This document shows positions 52,149-63,336 of a stretch of DNA of 64,000 nt, piece by piece. Location: positions 4,551,501 to 4,615,500 of the forward strand of contig NZ_JAHSTX010000001.1 in NCBI RefSeq assembly GCF_019145375.1. Reading direction: 5' to 3'. Each line of letters opens with the position of its first letter. Position 1 is the first letter of the stretch. The DNA is from Pseudomonas triticicola. Lineage in GTDB: Bacteria > Pseudomonadota > Gammaproteobacteria > Pseudomonadales > Pseudomonadaceae. The notes beneath the pieces were generated by a model, which saw only the letters and a list, made by a program, of their open reading frames with translations, did not search any database and was not told where the DNA came from. The position numbers and the translations under genes are program-made.

Positions 52149-54584
52149 TCACCAGTTATAGGACACCGTACCGAGCAAAGTACGATCCTCGCCCCAGTAA
52201 CAGCGGCCTGCGTCGTTGCATCCCGACACATATTCCTTGTCGAACAGGTTCTTCGCATTCAGATCGACACTCCAGTGTGTATCGATCTGATATCCAACAG
52301 CCGCGTCGACCAATGTCACGTCGCCAGCATCCAGTTTTCCGTAGAGAGAAGGCGAAGTATAGGCAAACGCACTGTCGAAATAACGCACGCCCCCCGCCAC
52401 ATACATGCCTTTCAAATCACCGTCGAGGAAGCGATATTTCGCCCAGGCCGACGCTTGATTACGCGGCACGCCGGTCATTTGATGGCCCTTGACCAGCGAT
52501 GTCGCTGCATCCTTGGTGATCTTTGCATCGGTGTAGGTATAAGCCGCCGTGACATTGAGGTTCTGCGTCAGGTTACTGTTGAGTTCCAGCTCTACCCCTT
52601 TGGCGCGGCTTTCACCCACTTGGCGATAGGTCGAAGTCGTTGCATCGAAATAGGTGTCGTCCTTCTTGCGCAGGTCATACACCGAAGCGGTGAAAGCGGT
52701 GTCCCAGCCAATCGGTTCGTACTTCAAACCCACTTCGTACTGGCTGCTGGTGATCGGATCAAGCGGCGCTCCGGCGTTGGAAATCTGCTGCACCGGCACG
52801 AACGCCGTGGAGTAGCTGACATACGGCGTCATGCCGTTGTCAAACTGATACATCACGCCGCCCTGATAGGTGAACTTCTTGTCCTCGGAGCTGATGTTGC
52901 TGCCTCGGGCCACCTTATCGCGGAAGTCACTGTCGACCCAGTCCTGGCGCCCGCCGAGCAGGAACAGCCAGTGGTCGTACTTGCTCTGAATCTGTGCATA
53001 AACGCCCTTCATCTGCTGCTCGAGCAAAGTGTTCTGCACGGCAATCGGCGTGGTCGGATCGCGCAGGTAAACCGGGTTGTAGATGTCGATCGGCCCGACA
53101 ATGCCGGCATTCCAGTCCTGGTTGAACGAGGTGCGATCGTAGCTGGCGCCAAACAGCACGGTGTTTTCCAGATCCCCCGCCTGGAATTTGCCTTCCAGCT
53201 GGTTATCCAGCGAATACACCATGGATTTGTTGAAGCGATCATAGGCGGTCATGTTCAACCGCGTGCCGAAGCCGGCGTTGTTCAGATTGCCCGGCCAGGT
53301 TTCGTGGCGGGTGATGCGCGACTGCATGTAGCGCGAGTTCTGGCGGAACTGCCAGTCATCGTTGAACGAGTGGCTGAACTCGTAACCGGTGCTCCAGGTT
53401 TCCCGTTCGAAGGTATTCCAGTCCGGGTCGCCGAGCATGGTGTCTTTGGACAATTTCCCGTTGGGATTGCTCAGCAACGTGCCGGCGGCCGGCAGGCCAA
53501 GCTCCATGTTGGTGTGATCTTTCTGGTAGTTGGCCAGCAGCGTCAGCGTATTGAAATCGTCGAAATTCAGGGTCAGCGAAGGGGCGATATAAATCCGGTC
53601 GTCAGGCACGTGCTCGGTCTGGGTATCGGATTTGCGCCCCAGCATCACCACGCGTCCGAGAACGTTGCCGCTGTCATTGAGCGGGCCGGAGACATCCACG
53701 CCGATTTGCCGGCGATTGTTCGAGCCATAACCCAATTGCACTTCACCTTGCGGCGCGACAGTCGGGCGTTTGCTGACCAGATTGACCAGACCGCCTGGCG
53801 CATTTTCGCCATACAGCAGCGAAGACGGGCCACGGAACACCTCGACCCGCTCAAGTCCGTACGGCTCGGTGCTGGTGTCATAGCGATTGCCCTGCACGCG
53901 CAGTCCATCGCGCAGCAAACCGTAGCCGTAATCGGTGGCGTTGAAACCACGGATGTAAAACAAGTCTCCCGCCAGACTGTCACCGGCGGCGAACGGCGGG
54001 GCGAAGATTCCCGGTACGTAGCCGAGGACGTCGGTGAGTGTCTGGGATTTCTGATCCTTGATCCGCTGCCCGGTCACCACTGACACCGAACGCGGTGTTT
54101 CCGACAGCGGCGTACTGGTTTTCGTACCGATCCGGCTGTTTTGCGCCTTGTAGCCGACGTCGGCGGCGTAATCGAGATTCATTGGATTGCCCAACTGCGC
54201 ATTGATGTTGGTCGGCGCCAGTTCCAGGGAGTCACCGTTGGGCACGTTCTGCAGAATGAAACTGCCGGGTGCTTGTGGCACTGCCTGTAAACCCGAGCCT
54301 TGCAGCAGTTGAGCGAAACCTTGTTCGACGCTGAAGTCGCCGTTCAGCCCGGCACTGCGCAAGCGGCTGGTCTGCTGCGGCGAGAACGACAGAATTACAT
54401 TGGCGGCAGCGGCGAACTGGCTCAAGGCACTATCCAGCGGGCCGGCGGCAATGGCGTAGCGCTGGGATGCCGACGCCGCGAAAGTGCTGTTGCTGATCAC
54501 CAGACAGGACGCAGCGCTGGCCATCAATAAGCTGTAAGCAATGCAGTGGGGAGAAAAGCGCTGACGGAAGGTGGGAAGACGCAT
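52149..54584 (-). CDS. TonB-dependent siderophore receptor with signalling (STN) domain
   Basis: An 811-residue outer-membrane receptor: signal peptide (about 1-36, ending TFAASA), an STN signalling domain (about 50-110: AAGPLDSALSQFAAAANVIL), a plug (about 145-270: SVSVVTGQRIKDQKSQTLTDVL, EVFRGPSSLLYGENAPGGLVN) and a 22-strand barrel ending in aromatic Trp (TLLGTVSYNW). The STN domain shows it signals to the neighbouring FecR/FecI pair. The ligand is probably a hydroxamate-type siderophore by resemblance to FhuE/FiuA/FoxA proteins, but is not determined. Confidence 0.9.
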   Translation of the reverse strand: MRLPTFRQRFSPHCIAYSLLMASAASCLVISNSTFAASASQRYAIAAGPLDSALSQFAAAANVILSFSPQQTSRLRSAGLNGDFSVEQGFAQLLQGSGLQAVPQAPGSFILQNVPNGDSLELAPTNINAQLGNPMNLDYAADVGYKAQNSRIGTKTSTPLSETPRSVSVVTGQRIKDQKSQTLTDVLGYVPGIFAPPFAAGDSLAGDLFYIRGFNATDYGYGLLRDGLRVQGNRYDTSTEPYGLERVEVFRGPSSLLYGENAPGGLVNLVSKRPTVAPQGEVQLGYGSNNRRQIGVDVSGPLNDSGNVLGRVVMLGRKSDTQTEHVPDDRIYIAPSLTLNFDDFNTLTLLANYQKDHTNMELGLPAAGTLLSNPNGKLSKDTMLGDPDWNTFERETWSTGYEFSHSFNDDWQFRQNSRYMQSRITRHETWPGNLNNAGFGTRLNMTAYDRFNKSMVYSLDNQLEGKFQAGDLENTVLFGASYDRTSFNQDWNAGIVGPIDIYNPVYLRDPTTPIAVQNTLLEQQMKGVYAQIQSKYDHWLFLLGGRQDWVDSDFRDKVARGSNISSEDKKFTYQGGVMYQFDNGMTPYVSYSTAFVPVQQISNAGAPLDPITSSQYEVGLKYEPIGWDTAFTASVYDLRKKDDTYFDATTSTYRQVGESRAKGVELELNSNLTQNLNVTAAYTYTDAKITKDAATSLVKGHQMTGVPRNQASAWAKYRFLDGDLKGMYVAGGVRYFDSAFAYTSPSLYGKLDAGDVTLVDAAVGYQIDTHWSVDLNAKNLFDKEYVSGCNDAGRCYWGEDRTLLGTVSYNW

Positions 54585-54701
54585 GTGTGGATTAGCCCTG
54601 AAGGTGGCGAAGAGCCGCGTTGATCGCGATTACCTGTAGGGCCGGGTCAGGGCGAAAAAAGATAGCCCTGTTTGCGATTATTTTTCCCAGGCGTTTTTTG
54701 A

Positions 54702-55649
54702 TCAAACGCTGTGGCTGATCGAGACCCAGTAACGACTGAAATAGCGGACGTTGATCGGCAACGAAGCCTTGAGATTGGCCAGCACTGCGTCGGTGGAATC
54801 GAGCCGGAAAGTCCCGGAGACCCGCAGATCCCGAGCGCGGCGATCACAGTGCAATACACCGCTGCGATAGCGCCCCAACTCTGCGATGACATCGCCCAGA
54901 CGCGCGTCGAGAACGATCAACTGACCGTTGATCCAGGCCACTTCTGATGCCTGGAAGGGCCTGAGGCCGATGTGCCGACTGTCGAAATCCGCGCCTTCGC
55001 CTGCGTTCAGGATGAGCGCAGCAGTGGATGCCTGCGCAGGTTGAACGCTGACTCGATCCTCCATCACGCCGACCCGGGTTGAGTTCGGCATCTGATGCAC
55101 CGAGAACCGGGTGCCCAATGCTTGAATCCGCCCGTCACGGGTTTGCACATAGAACGGCCGCTGATCGCCAAGCTTGCCGGTTTGGACAAGGATTTCACCG
55201 GCGCGCAGTTGGATCAGGCGTTGCGCTGCGTCGAAAGAGACATCAATGGCCGAGTCAGTGTTGAGCTGGATCCGGCTGCCATCGGCCAGGCTGATGGTGC
55301 GACGCTGACCTACAGCGGTTTTATAGTCGGCCCAGACGTTGCCGAGGGAGGTGTGTCGTTGAACGTTCCAGCCAACGAAACCTGTTCCCGCTGCAAGCAG
55401 CAGCAGTTTGAGTACCTGGCGTCTTTGTTGGCCGCTATTGAGCGCACGTCGTTTCAGATCCTGCGGCAGCGTACCGAGGTGGCGCTGTAATTGTTCCATC
55501 TGGTTCCACGCCGCCAGATGCGCCGGATCGCTGTCTATCCACAACTGCCAGGCTTTTTGTTCGGCAGGGCTCGGTGGCTGGGATTGAAACTGGACATACC
55601 AGCTGGCGGCAGTTTCGAACACCTGACGATCTGCAGCGGCGGCCATCAT
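54702..55649 (-). CDS. FecR-like anti-sigma regulator
   Basis: A 315-residue membrane-spanning regulator: an N-terminal cytoplasmic DUF4880-type segment with conserved Trp residues (AASWYVQFQ, AWQLWIDSDPAHLAAWNQM), one membrane helix (about 80-95) and a periplasmic FecR domain (LADGSRIQLNTDSAIDV, IQALGTRFSV). It relays ligand binding by the STN receptor to the sigma factor. A start at 55673 is possible; ATG at 55649 overlaps the sigma stop (ATGA) and is the coupled start. It lies 117 bases before the receptor gene. Confidence 0.88.
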   Translation of the reverse strand: MMAAAADRQVFETAASWYVQFQSQPPSPAEQKAWQLWIDSDPAHLAAWNQMEQLQRHLGTLPQDLKRRALNSGQQRRQVLKLLLLAAGTGFVGWNVQRHTSLGNVWADYKTAVGQRRTISLADGSRIQLNTDSAIDVSFDAAQRLIQLRAGEILVQTGKLGDQRPFYVQTRDGRIQALGTRFSVHQMPNSTRVGVMEDRVSVQPAQASTAALILNAGEGADFDSRHIGLRPFQASEVAWINGQLIVLDARLGDVIAELGRYRSGVLHCDRRARDLRVSGTFRLDSTDAVLANLKASLPINVRYFSRYWVSISHSV

Positions 55650-56152
55650 GGTTGCGCCATGATGAGGGCGCATTCAGTCAGGGCGCGGATCATGTGTTTT
55701 TTTACTGTGGTCAGCGAGACCCTCAATTGCAGGGCGATCTGTTGATATGTCAGTCCGTCGACTTGCGACAGCATGAAAATCTGCCGTGTTCGCGTGCCCA
55801 GGCCGGTCAATGCTTTATCCACAGCAACCAGGGTTTCAATGATCAGCGCTCTGTCTTCTTCGCTGACGATCGTCGCTTCCGGCCGAGCTGCGAGGGCCTG
55901 CAGATAAGCGCTTTCAATGGCCCTGCGTCTATAACGATCAATGACCAGCCCGCGTGCAATGGTCGTCAGGTAATCCCTCGGCTCACGAATATGAGCTGCA
56001 TTGCGCGCGGCCAGAACTCGCAAAAACGTGTCATGCGCCACATCGGCTGCATCGCAGGCGTTGTGCAGTCTGCCCTTGAGCCAACCATATAGCCACGAAT
56101 GATGTTGCTCGTAGATTCGCTCGATCGCAGCGGTGTGGGCGGGTAGGGACAT
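55646..56152 (-). CDS. FecI-like ECF sigma factor
   Basis: A 168-residue iron-starvation sigma factor with region 2 (about 10-75: WLYGWLKGRLHNACDAADVAHDTFLRVLA) and region 4 (about 105-160: LTYQQIALQLRVSLTTVKKHMIRAL). It would direct transcription of the downstream receptor gene once freed by FecR. First gene of the cassette; a Fur-box-like sequence lies just upstream (56169-56189), as expected for iron repression. Confidence 0.92.
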   Translation of the reverse strand: MSLPAHTAAIERIYEQHHSWLYGWLKGRLHNACDAADVAHDTFLRVLAARNAAHIREPRDYLTTIARGLVIDRYRRRAIESAYLQALAARPEATIVSEEDRALIIETLVAVDKALTGLGTRTRQIFMLSQVDGLTYQQIALQLRVSLTTVKKHMIRALTECALIMAQP

Positions 56153-56168
56153 GGGAAAACTGACGAGT

Positions 56169-56189
56169 TAATGATAATGGCTATTATTA
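56169..56189. promoter_or_regulatory. Candidate Fur box upstream of the FecI-like gene
   Basis: The stretch ATGATAATGGCTATTATTA resembles the Fur palindrome (GATAATGATAATCATTATC), with inverted TGATAAT/TATTATT arms. It lies 17-37 bases upstream of the fecI-like ATG. Inferred iron repression. Confidence 0.65.
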
Positions 56190-56644
56190 GCCTCTGTTAC
56201 GTCCTCTCACAATAGCCTTTTCATTTTCCTGCCCTTGGCTTGCCAAGCGTCACCGATCCTTCGCTGGCGCCTTTTTTACGTCCGGAAAAAGCCTTGTTGG
56301 CGATTTTCTGTGGATTAAGCCCTGTGAATAACTGCCACTGAGGGCAGTTGATAAAGGGGGTTGAAAACTGGATATAACCCACGCTGTGGATAACCATCCG
56401 ATTAATCCACAGGCTTAAACCGTTTATCCAATGGCCTCACTGCCACATGAGCACAGAGTTTTGAACCTCTGTACACATTGAAAAATAAGGCTTGTGGCGA
56501 TCTATCCACAGAAAGGCGGTCCAGTAAGAATAAACATAAAAACAAAGGTTTTATAAATTTCTCTCTTTTTTATTCTTTTAACCTCGAGTTCTCCACAGCT
56601 GGTTAAATTTTGTGCAAAGGGTTCTTTAGAAAGGGCGAAGTCCC

Positions 56645-56675
56645 TATACTTGCCGACCAGGTCCAGAAACCTGGT
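56645..56675 (+). promoter_or_regulatory. Candidate mnmG promoter -10 and leader hairpin
   Basis: TATACT at 56645-56650 has a weak TTCTTT 17 bases upstream (56622). A 7-bp hairpin follows (ACCAGGT / ACCTGGT, 56656-56675). Confidence 0.45.
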
Positions 56676-56721
56676 TTCAATATTTCCTGAATGACCTACT
56701 TATTAAGCAGGCACGAGGTGC

Positions 56722-58623
56722 GTGGTGGATTTCCCTTCCCGTTTTGAAGTGATCGTCATCGGCGGCGGTCATGCCGGTACCGAGGCAGCACTGGCGTCAG
56801 CACGCATGGGGGCAAAAACCCTGCTACTGACGCATAACGTGGAAACCCTCGGTGCCATGAGTTGCAACCCGGCCATCGGTGGCATCGGCAAAAGCCATCT
56901 GGTCAAGGAAATCGATGCCCTCGGCGGCGCGATGGCCATGGCTACCGACAAGGGCGGCATCCAGTTTCGCGTGTTGAACAGCCGCAAAGGCCCGGCCGTA
57001 CGGGCGACCCGTGCGCAAGCCGACCGGATTCTCTACAAGGCAGCTGTTCGCGAAATTCTCGAAAACCAGCCGAACCTGTGGATATTTCAACAGGCTGCTG
57101 ACGACCTGATCGTTGAGCAGGAGCAAGTCCGTGGTGTGGTTACACAGATGGGTCTGCGTTTCTTAGCCGATTCCGTGGTGTTGACCACTGGTACATTCCT
57201 CGGCGGACTTATCCACATCGGTTTGCAGAATTTCTCCGGCGGTCGCGCCGGTGATCCACCGTCGATTGCTCTGGCCCACCGTCTGCGTGAGTTGCCACTG
57301 CGTGTCGGTCGCCTGAAAACCGGCACACCGCCGCGTATCGACGGCAAGTCTGTGGATTTCTCGGTGATGACCGAGCAACCGGGTGACACACCTATCCCGG
57401 TGATGTCGTTCATGGGCAACAAGGAACAGCACCCCCGTCAGGTCAGTTGCTGGATCACCCATACCAATGCCCGCACCCACGAAATCATCGCGGCGAACCT
57501 CGATCGTTCGCCGATGTACTCCGCTGCCGGGGAGATCGAGGGCGTCGGCCCGCGCTATTGCCCGTCGATCGAAGACAAGATTCATCGCTTTGCCGACAAG
57601 GAAAGCCATCAGGTGTTCATCGAACCGGAAGGTCTGACCACCCATGAGCTGTACCCGAACGGGATATCCACAAGCCTGCCGTTCGACGTGCAATTGCAGA
57701 TCGTGCAATCGATCCGCGGTATGGAAAACGCGCACATTGTGCGTCCGGGTTATGCGATCGAGTACGACTACTTCGATCCGCGCGACCTGAAGTACAGCCT
57801 GGAAACCAAAGTCATCGGTGGTCTGTTCTTCGCCGGGCAGATCAACGGCACCACCGGTTACGAAGAAGCTGGCGCTCAAGGTCTGCTCGCCGGGGCCAAC
57901 GCTGCACTGCGTGCCAAGGGCAAAGAAGCCTGGTGCCCGCGCCGCGATGAAGCGTACATCGGCGTTCTGGTCGACGACCTGATCACCCTCGGTACCCAAG
58001 AGCCGTACCGCATGTTCACGTCGCGAGCCGAGTACCGCCTGATTCTGCGCGAAGACAACGCCGACCTGCGTCTGACCGAAAAAGGCCGAGAGCTGGGTCT
58101 GGTCGATGACGCGCGCTGGGCGGCCTTCTGCAAGAAGCGCGAAAGCATCGAACTGGAAGAGCAGCGTCTGAAAAGCACCTGGGTACGGCCGAACACCCCG
58201 CAGGGTGATGCGATTGCCGAGAAATTCGGCACGCCGCTGACCCACGAATACAATTTGCTCAACCTGTTGAGCCGTCCGGAGATCGATTACGCCGGTCTGG
58301 TCGAAGTGACCGGGCAGGGCGCCGAAGATCCACAGGTCGCCGAGCAGGTCGAGATCAAGACCAAATACGCCGGTTACATCGACCGCCAACAGGACGAAAT
58401 CGCCCGTCTGCGCGCTAGCGAAGACACCAAATTGCCTGTGGATATCGATTACACCAACATCTCCGGTCTGTCCAAGGAGATTCAGAGCAAGCTCGGCGCC
58501 ACACGCCCCGAGACTCTGGGCCAGGCTTCGCGGATCCCGGGCGTGACCCCGGCAGCGATTTCGCTGTTGATGATTCATTTGAAAAAACGCGGCGCGGGCC
58601 GTCAGTTGGAGCAAAGCGCTTGA
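56722..58623 (+). CDS. mnmG: tRNA uridine-5-carboxymethylaminomethyl modification enzyme MnmG
   Basis: A 633-residue FAD enzyme (GidA) that works with MnmE on U34 of tRNAs. It has the FAD loop [19 protein letters not shown], the [17 protein letters not shown] region and the family signature [15 protein letters not shown]. The start is the first of two tandem GTG codons, after GAGGTGC; the second would shorten it by one residue. It lies directly right of the second origin-like region. rsmG overlaps its stop. Confidence 0.98.
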   Translation: MVDFPSRFEVIVIGGGHAGTEAALASARMGAKTLLLTHNVETLGAMSCNPAIGGIGKSHLVKEIDALGGAMAMATDKGGIQFRVLNSRKGPAVRATRAQADRILYKAAVREILENQPNLWIFQQAADDLIVEQEQVRGVVTQMGLRFLADSVVLTTGTFLGGLIHIGLQNFSGGRAGDPPSIALAHRLRELPLRVGRLKTGTPPRIDGKSVDFSVMTEQPGDTPIPVMSFMGNKEQHPRQVSCWITHTNARTHEIIAANLDRSPMYSAAGEIEGVGPRYCPSIEDKIHRFADKESHQVFIEPEGLTTHELYPNGISTSLPFDVQLQIVQSIRGMENAHIVRPGYAIEYDYFDPRDLKYSLETKVIGGLFFAGQINGTTGYEEAGAQGLLAGANAALRAKGKEAWCPRRDEAYIGVLVDDLITLGTQEPYRMFTSRAEYRLILREDNADLRLTEKGRELGLVDDARWAAFCKKRESIELEEQRLKSTWVRPNTPQGDAIAEKFGTPLTHEYNLLNLLSRPEIDYAGLVEVTGQGAEDPQVAEQVEIKTKYAGYIDRQQDEIARLRASEDTKLPVDIDYTNISGLSKEIQSKLGATRPETLGQASRIPGVTPAAISLLMIHLKKRGAGRQLEQSA

Positions 58624-59264
58624 GTGCCAAGGTCACTTCGCAACACGCCGGAGAGTTATCCACAGGAGCCCGCGAGCTCGGCATCGATCTCACAGAAACC
58701 CAGCACGAATTGTTGTTGGGTTATCTGGCCCTGTTGATCAAATGGAACCAGGCCTACAACCTGACCGCCGTGCGAGATCCGGACGAAATGGTTTCGCGGC
58801 ACTTGCTCGATAGTCTCAGCGTGATGTCGTTTATCGAAAACGGTCGCTGGCTCGACGTTGGCAGTGGCGGTGGCATGCCTGGTATTCCGCTGGCAATCCT
58901 GTATCCGGACTCGCAAGTGACCTGTCTGGACAGCAACGGCAAGAAAACCCGCTTCCTGACTCAGGTCAAACTGGAGCTGAAGCTGGATAACCTGCAAGTT
59001 ATCCACAGTCGCGTCGAAGCGTTCCAGCCTGCGCAGCCGTTCAACGGGATCATTTCCCGGGCATTCAGCAGCATGGAAAACTTCACCAACTGGACTCGCC
59101 ACCTCGGCGATGCCGACACACGCTGGCTGGCAATGAAGGGCGTTCATCCGGCCGATGAGCTGGTAGCATTGCCGGCAGATTTCAAACTCGATAGCGAACA
59201 CGCCCTGGCCGTCCCCGGTTGCCAAGGCCAACGCCATCTGCTGATACTGCGCCGCACGGCATGA
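58620..59264 (+). CDS. rsmG: 16S rRNA (guanine-527-N7)-methyltransferase
   Basis: A 214-residue GidB methyltransferase with SAM motif [18 protein letters not shown] and the following acidic [12 protein letters not shown]. The start is TTG, overlapping the mnmG stop (TTGA), the usual coupled arrangement. Loss of this gene gives low-level streptomycin resistance in many bacteria. Two perfect DnaA 9-mers occur inside (58656, 58999). Confidence 0.95.
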   Translation: MSAKVTSQHAGELSTGARELGIDLTETQHELLLGYLALLIKWNQAYNLTAVRDPDEMVSRHLLDSLSVMSFIENGRWLDVGSGGGMPGIPLAILYPDSQVTCLDSNGKKTRFLTQVKLELKLDNLQVIHSRVEAFQPAQPFNGIISRAFSSMENFTNWTRHLGDADTRWLAMKGVHPADELVALPADFKLDSEHALAVPGCQGQRHLLILRRTA

Positions 59265-59282
59265 TTGGGAACACAAGCAAGA

Positions 59283-60080
59283 ATGGCTAAGGTATTCGCG
59301 ATAGCGAACCAGAAGGGTGGTGTGGGCAAAACCACCACCTGCATCAACCTCGCAGCATCCCTGGTCGCGACCAAGCGCCGGGTGCTGTTGATCGATCTCG
59401 ATCCACAGGGCAACGCCACCATGGGTAGCGGTGTGGATAAACATGGTCTGGAAAACTCGGTCTACGATCTGCTGATCGGTGAATGCGACCTGGGCCAGGC
59501 CATGCACTTCTCCGAGCACGGCGGTTATCAACTGCTGCCGGCCAACCGTGATCTGACCGCAGCAGAAGTGGTGCTGCTGGAAATGCAGATGAAGGAAAGC
59601 CGTCTGCGCAGCGCGCTGGCGCCGATCCGTGACAACTACGATTACATTCTGATCGACTGCCCACCGTCGCTGTCGATGCTCACGCTCAACGCACTGGTCG
59701 CCGCTGACGGGGTGATTATCCCCATGCAGTGCGAATACTTTGCGCTGGAAGGTTTGAGCGACCTTGTGGATAACATCAAGCGCATCGCTGAACTGCTCAA
59801 TCCGAACCTGAAAGTCGAAGGCCTGCTGCGCACCATGTACGACCCGCGCCTGAGCCTGATGAACGATGTTTCGGCGCAGCTCAAGGAACACTTCGGCGAT
59901 CAGCTGTACGACACGGTGATCCCGCGCAACATTCGCCTGGCCGAAGCACCGAGCTACGGCATGCCGGCGCTGGCTTACGACAAGCAATCGCGTGGCGCGC
60001 TGGCCTATCTGGCTCTGGCAGGCGAGATGGTTCGTCGTCAGCGCAAAAATTCACGCATTGCTGCTGCTCAGCCAACTTAA
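59283..60080 (+). CDS. parA: Chromosome partitioning ATPase ParA (Soj)
   Basis: A 265-residue ATPase with the deviant Walker A KGGVGKTTTCINLA and Walker B-like IDCPPSLS. It forms the gradient that moves ParB-parS complexes and hence origins to the cell poles. The ATG follows 18 bases after the rsmG stop; the upstream extension is not conserved. Two perfect DnaA 9-mers lie inside (59432, 59765). Confidence 0.98.
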   Translation: MAKVFAIANQKGGVGKTTTCINLAASLVATKRRVLLIDLDPQGNATMGSGVDKHGLENSVYDLLIGECDLGQAMHFSEHGGYQLLPANRDLTAAEVVLLEMQMKESRLRSALAPIRDNYDYILIDCPPSLSMLTLNALVAADGVIIPMQCEYFALEGLSDLVDNIKRIAELLNPNLKVEGLLRTMYDPRLSLMNDVSAQLKEHFGDQLYDTVIPRNIRLAEAPSYGMPALAYDKQSRGALAYLALAGEMVRRQRKNSRIAAAQPT

Positions 60081-60089
60081 GGAATCCCC

Positions 60090-60962
60090 ATGGCCGTCAA
60101 GAAACGAGGTCTCGGACGTGGACTGGATGCACTGCTGAGTGGTCCGACGGTCAGCGCGCTGGAAGAACAAGCCGCGCAGGCTGACACCCGCGAACTGCAA
60201 CACCTGCCGCTGGACCTGCTGCAGCGCGGCAAATACCAGCCGCGCCGCGACATGGACCCGCAGGCCCTGGAAGAACTGGCGCAGTCGATCAAGGCCCAGG
60301 GCGTGATGCAGCCGATCGTGGTACGCCCGGTCGGCGGCGGTCGCTTCGAGATCATTGCCGGTGAACGCCGCTGGCGCGCGAGTCAGCAGGCCGGGCAGGA
60401 AACCATTCCGGCGATGGTCCGCGATGTGCCGGATGAAACCGCCATTGCGATTGCGCTGATCGAGAACATCCAGCGTGAAGACCTCAACCCGATCGAAGAA
60501 GCCGTCGCCTTGCAGCGCTTGCAGCAGGAATTCCAGCTGACTCAGCAGCAGGTTGCCGAGGCTGTGGGTAAGTCGCGGGTGACTGTGGCTAACCTGTTGC
60601 GACTTATTGCACTGCCTGAAGTGATCAAGACCATGCTGTCGCACGGTGACCTGGAAATGGGGCACGCACGTGCCTTGCTCGGTCTGCCGGACAATCAGCA
60701 GGTCGAAGGGGCGCGACATGTTGTCGCACGAGGGCTGACTGTGCGCCAAACCGAGGCACTGGTTCGCCAGTGGTTGAGTGGCAAACCGGAGCCTGTGGAA
60801 GCTGCAAAACCCGACCCGGACATCGCTCGCCTCGAGCAGCGTCTGGCCGAGCGCCTAGGCTCTGCGGTGCAGATTCGCCATGGCAAGAAGGGCAAAGGCC
60901 AATTGGTGATTGGTTATAACTCGCTCGACGAGCTTCAAGGTGTGCTCGCACACATCCGCTGA
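60090..60962 (+). CDS. parB: Chromosome partitioning protein ParB (Spo0J)
   Basis: A 290-residue CTP-dependent DNA clamp that loads at parS. It has an N-terminal CTP-binding domain (about 35-125: QPRRDMDPQAL, GERRWRASQQAG), a helix-turn-helix (about 150-180: TQQQVAEAVGKSRVTVANLLRL) and a C-terminal dimer domain. Its target parS is in recF in this window. It lies 9 bases after parA. Confidence 0.98.
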   Translation: MAVKKRGLGRGLDALLSGPTVSALEEQAAQADTRELQHLPLDLLQRGKYQPRRDMDPQALEELAQSIKAQGVMQPIVVRPVGGGRFEIIAGERRWRASQQAGQETIPAMVRDVPDETAIAIALIENIQREDLNPIEEAVALQRLQQEFQLTQQQVAEAVGKSRVTVANLLRLIALPEVIKTMLSHGDLEMGHARALLGLPDNQQVEGARHVVARGLTVRQTEALVRQWLSGKPEPVEAAKPDPDIARLEQRLAERLGSAVQIRHGKKGKGQLVIGYNSLDELQGVLAHIR

Positions 60963-61007
60963 AACATTTCCTCATGTAGCGCGCAGTCGGAAATCACTAC
61001 CTGACAG

Positions 61008-61036
61008 TTGAATAGGGGCAGAACCGCCCCTATACT
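61008..61036 (+). promoter_or_regulatory. Sigma70-type promoter of the atp operon
   Basis: TTGAAT (61008-61013), exactly 17 bases, then TATACT (61031-61036). The spacer and -10 form a perfect 8-bp dyad (ATAGGGGC / GCCCCTAT, loop AGAACC, 61012-61033), so DNA or RNA structure may affect its use. Confidence 0.75.
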
Positions 61037-61110
61037 CTGCGCGCATTTTGTCGGCACAAATTATGCCAAGTTATTGAATTTCGGCAGCCGACCATTGGAG
61101 AGCAACTGTG

Positions 61111-62404
<1,294 letters not shown>

Positions 62405-62429
62405 GACCAGTCTCGACTAGTCTGATGTT

Positions 62430-62449
62430 CCTCCCGGTCAAACGGGAGG
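62430..62449 (+). promoter_or_regulatory. Hairpin in the atpB-atpE spacer
   Basis: CCTCCCG, loop GTCAAA, CGGGAGG. It lies in the 5' leader of atpE, which is translated at higher rate than its neighbours in known atp operons; this could be a processing or stability element. No T-run, so not a clear terminator. Confidence 0.4.
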
Positions 62450-62522
62450 GAGCTCCTTGCGGGGCAGCTGAAACGATTTGTTTTACCGCTTTAATCTAAA
62501 AAACCTAAACCATACGACGTAA

Positions 62523-62795
<273 letters not shown>

Positions 62796-62853
62796 TTACT
62801 CGGATCTTCCGGGTAATTTGGTGTGATGGACAACGTAACTGCGAGGTGTTGGC

Positions 62854-63324
62854 GTGAACATTAATGCGACCCTGATTGGCCAGTCCGTTGCGTTCCTGAT
62901 TTTTGTACTGTTTTGCATGAAGTATGTATGGCCTCCGGTCATCGCTGCTCTGCACGAACGTCAAAAGAAGATCGCTGATGGTCTGGACGCTGCCAGCCGT
63001 GCAGCTCGCGACCTGGAGTTGGCCCAAGAGAAAGCGGGTCAGCAACTGCGCGAAGCGAAAGCTCAGGCAGCTGAAATCATCGAGCAAGCCAAGAAACGCG
63101 GTAACCAGATTGTCGAAGAGGCTGTTGAAAAAGCCCGTATCGACGCTGACCGTGTGAAGGTTCAGGCTCAAGCCGAGATCGAACAGGAACTGAACAGCGT
63201 CAAAGACAAGCTGCGTGCCCAAGTGGGCTTGCTGGCTGTTGGCGGCGCCGAGAAGATCCTGGGTGCCACAATCGATCAAAACGCGCACGCAGAGCTGGTT
63301 AACCAACTGGCTGCTGAAATCTAA
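62854..63324 (+). CDS. atpF: ATP synthase F0 subunit b
   Basis: A 156-residue peripheral stalk: an N-terminal membrane helix (about 8-26) then a long heptad-rich helix. The start is GTG with GAGG upstream (translated [17 protein letters not shown]). It dimerises and binds delta and alpha subunits. Confidence 0.97.
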   Translation: MNINATLIGQSVAFLIFVLFCMKYVWPPVIAALHERQKKIADGLDAASRAARDLELAQEKAGQQLREAKAQAAEIIEQAKKRGNQIVEEAVEKARIDADRVKVQAQAEIEQELNSVKDKLRAQVGLLAVGGAEKILGATIDQNAHAELVNQLAAEI

Positions 63325-63336
63325 GCGAGGGCGATC

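Larger units (their letters stand above)
56153..56721. other. Second origin-like region upstream of mnmG (oriC paralogue)
   Basis: 569 non-coding bases. 56153-56300 holds the Fur-like site and the fecI leader. From about 56309 to 56575 the sequence aligns with oriC at a constant offset of 8555 bases: one perfect DnaA box (TGTGGATAA, 56385-56393), near-matches TGTGGATTA (56309), TGTGAATAA (56323), TAATCCACA (56403) and CTATCCACA (56502), and an AT-rich tract at 56521-56585. A promoter-like TATACT (56645) and a hairpin (56656-56675) precede mnmG. The origin activity of this copy is not known. Confidence 0.75.
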
